7,598 nt of DNA from Chloroflexota bacterium (GTDB taxonomy: Bacteria > Chloroflexota > Anaerolineae > J102): contig JAADFV010000093.1 in assembly GCA_013152695.1 (NCBI GenBank), forward strand, positions 1 to 7,598, written 5' to 3'. This document shows, in pieces, positions 7,447-7,598 of this stretch. A model generated the notes under the pieces. The model worked only from the letters and a program-made list of their open reading frames with translations, ran no database searches and had not been told where the DNA came from. The position numbers and the translations under genes are program-made. The stretch's first letter is position 1. Each line of letters begins with the position of its first letter.

Positions 7447-7598
7447 CTACGAACGTGTACGCACCACAGAGAGTACGCTGGGAATTCGTTCGATGCGGGT
7501 GATCATCCGAGCCAGTTGATGGGCGTCCTTCACGTTTAAGGTGATGTGGATACGGGCGGTGGCGCTTGTAGTCGTGGTTTTGGTGCTGGTAGAAGTGA
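7447..7598 (-). CDS. relA: RelA/SpoT-type (p)ppGpp enzyme, C-terminal ACT domain, runs off the right edge
   Basis: Seen: an open minus-strand frame entering from the right edge and ending at the TAG at 7449-7447, giving the last 49 residues. After a Thr/Ser-rich start (TSTSTKTTTTSAT) it reads ARIHITLNVKDAHQLAR and then MITRIERIPSVLSVVRTRS. Known: long RelA/SpoT homologues end in an ACT domain whose last strands and helix have this pattern (an ATxxFTLEVxDxxQL-type strand, then a helix, then a short strand VLxVxR). That regulatory domain senses amino-acid or ribosome state and controls synthesis and hydrolysis of the alarmone (p)ppGpp. The catalytic domains lie outside the window, so mono- or bifunctionality cannot be judged. 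Odd: the Thr/Ser run is longer than usual for the loop before this strand. Another ACT-domain enzyme is possible but fits less well. Confidence 0.75.
   Translation of the reverse strand, partial: TSTSTKTTTTSATARIHITLNVKDAHQLARMITRIERIPSVLSVVRTRS

Noticed and set aside
1..7598. CRISPR array, tRNA, rRNA, or insertion sequence
   Set aside because: No regularly spaced repeats, cloverleaf or rRNA-like sequence, or transposase-like protein was seen; nearly all the window is accounted for by the five genes.

Overview
The window looks like an ordinary chromosomal housekeeping segment from a bacterium, most plausibly a Chloroflexota (Anaerolineae- or Caldilineae-like) genome of moderate GC content. 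I base this on recalled family resemblance: the SMC head carries wording such as [15 protein letters not shown] and [10 protein letters not shown] that I associate with that phylum, and FtsY is short and lacks the long acidic N-terminal domain. No search was run, so the taxonomy is a moderate-confidence inference.

Layout, left to right. Positions 1-628 (minus) hold the N-terminal 209 residues of a GT4-type glycosyltransferase that runs off the left edge. Positions 659-4270 (minus) encode a complete 1203-aa SMC chromosome-condensation ATPase. A 174-bp gap follows, then ftsY (minus, 4445-5416), the GTPase receptor for the signal recognition particle. These three genes read ftsY -> smc -> glycosyltransferase and could share a transcript. 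Positions 5417-5664 form a divergent regulatory region. It has a TATAAT promoter candidate facing ftsY, a TCGTCA-17-TACAAT candidate facing right, a hairpin at the predicted ftsY transcript start, and an 8-bp direct repeat with a 20-bp period. Positions 5665-7359 (plus) encode a 564-aa Rossmann-fold NAD(P)-binding protein with short-chain-dehydrogenase character whose function I do not recognise. Positions 7360-7446 separate two convergent genes and hold a perfect 13-bp inverted repeat, a likely terminator. Positions 7447-7598 (minus) are the last 49 codons of what looks like a RelA/SpoT-type (p)ppGpp enzyme, ending in its ACT domain.

The recognisable genes serve chromosome segregation (SMC), co-translational membrane targeting (FtsY), the stringent response (Rel) and surface-sugar assembly (GT4). 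Nothing suggests a mobile element, CRISPR array, phage or toxin-antitoxin module. Two start codons were refined from strong GGAGG Shine-Dalgarno sites: GTG at 5416 for ftsY and ATG at 5665 for the dehydrogenase-like protein. The candidates most worth following are the uncharacterised 564-aa protein, the convergent-gene hairpin, and the Thr/Ser-rich insertion in the Rel ACT domain. I see no clear novel multi-gene system.
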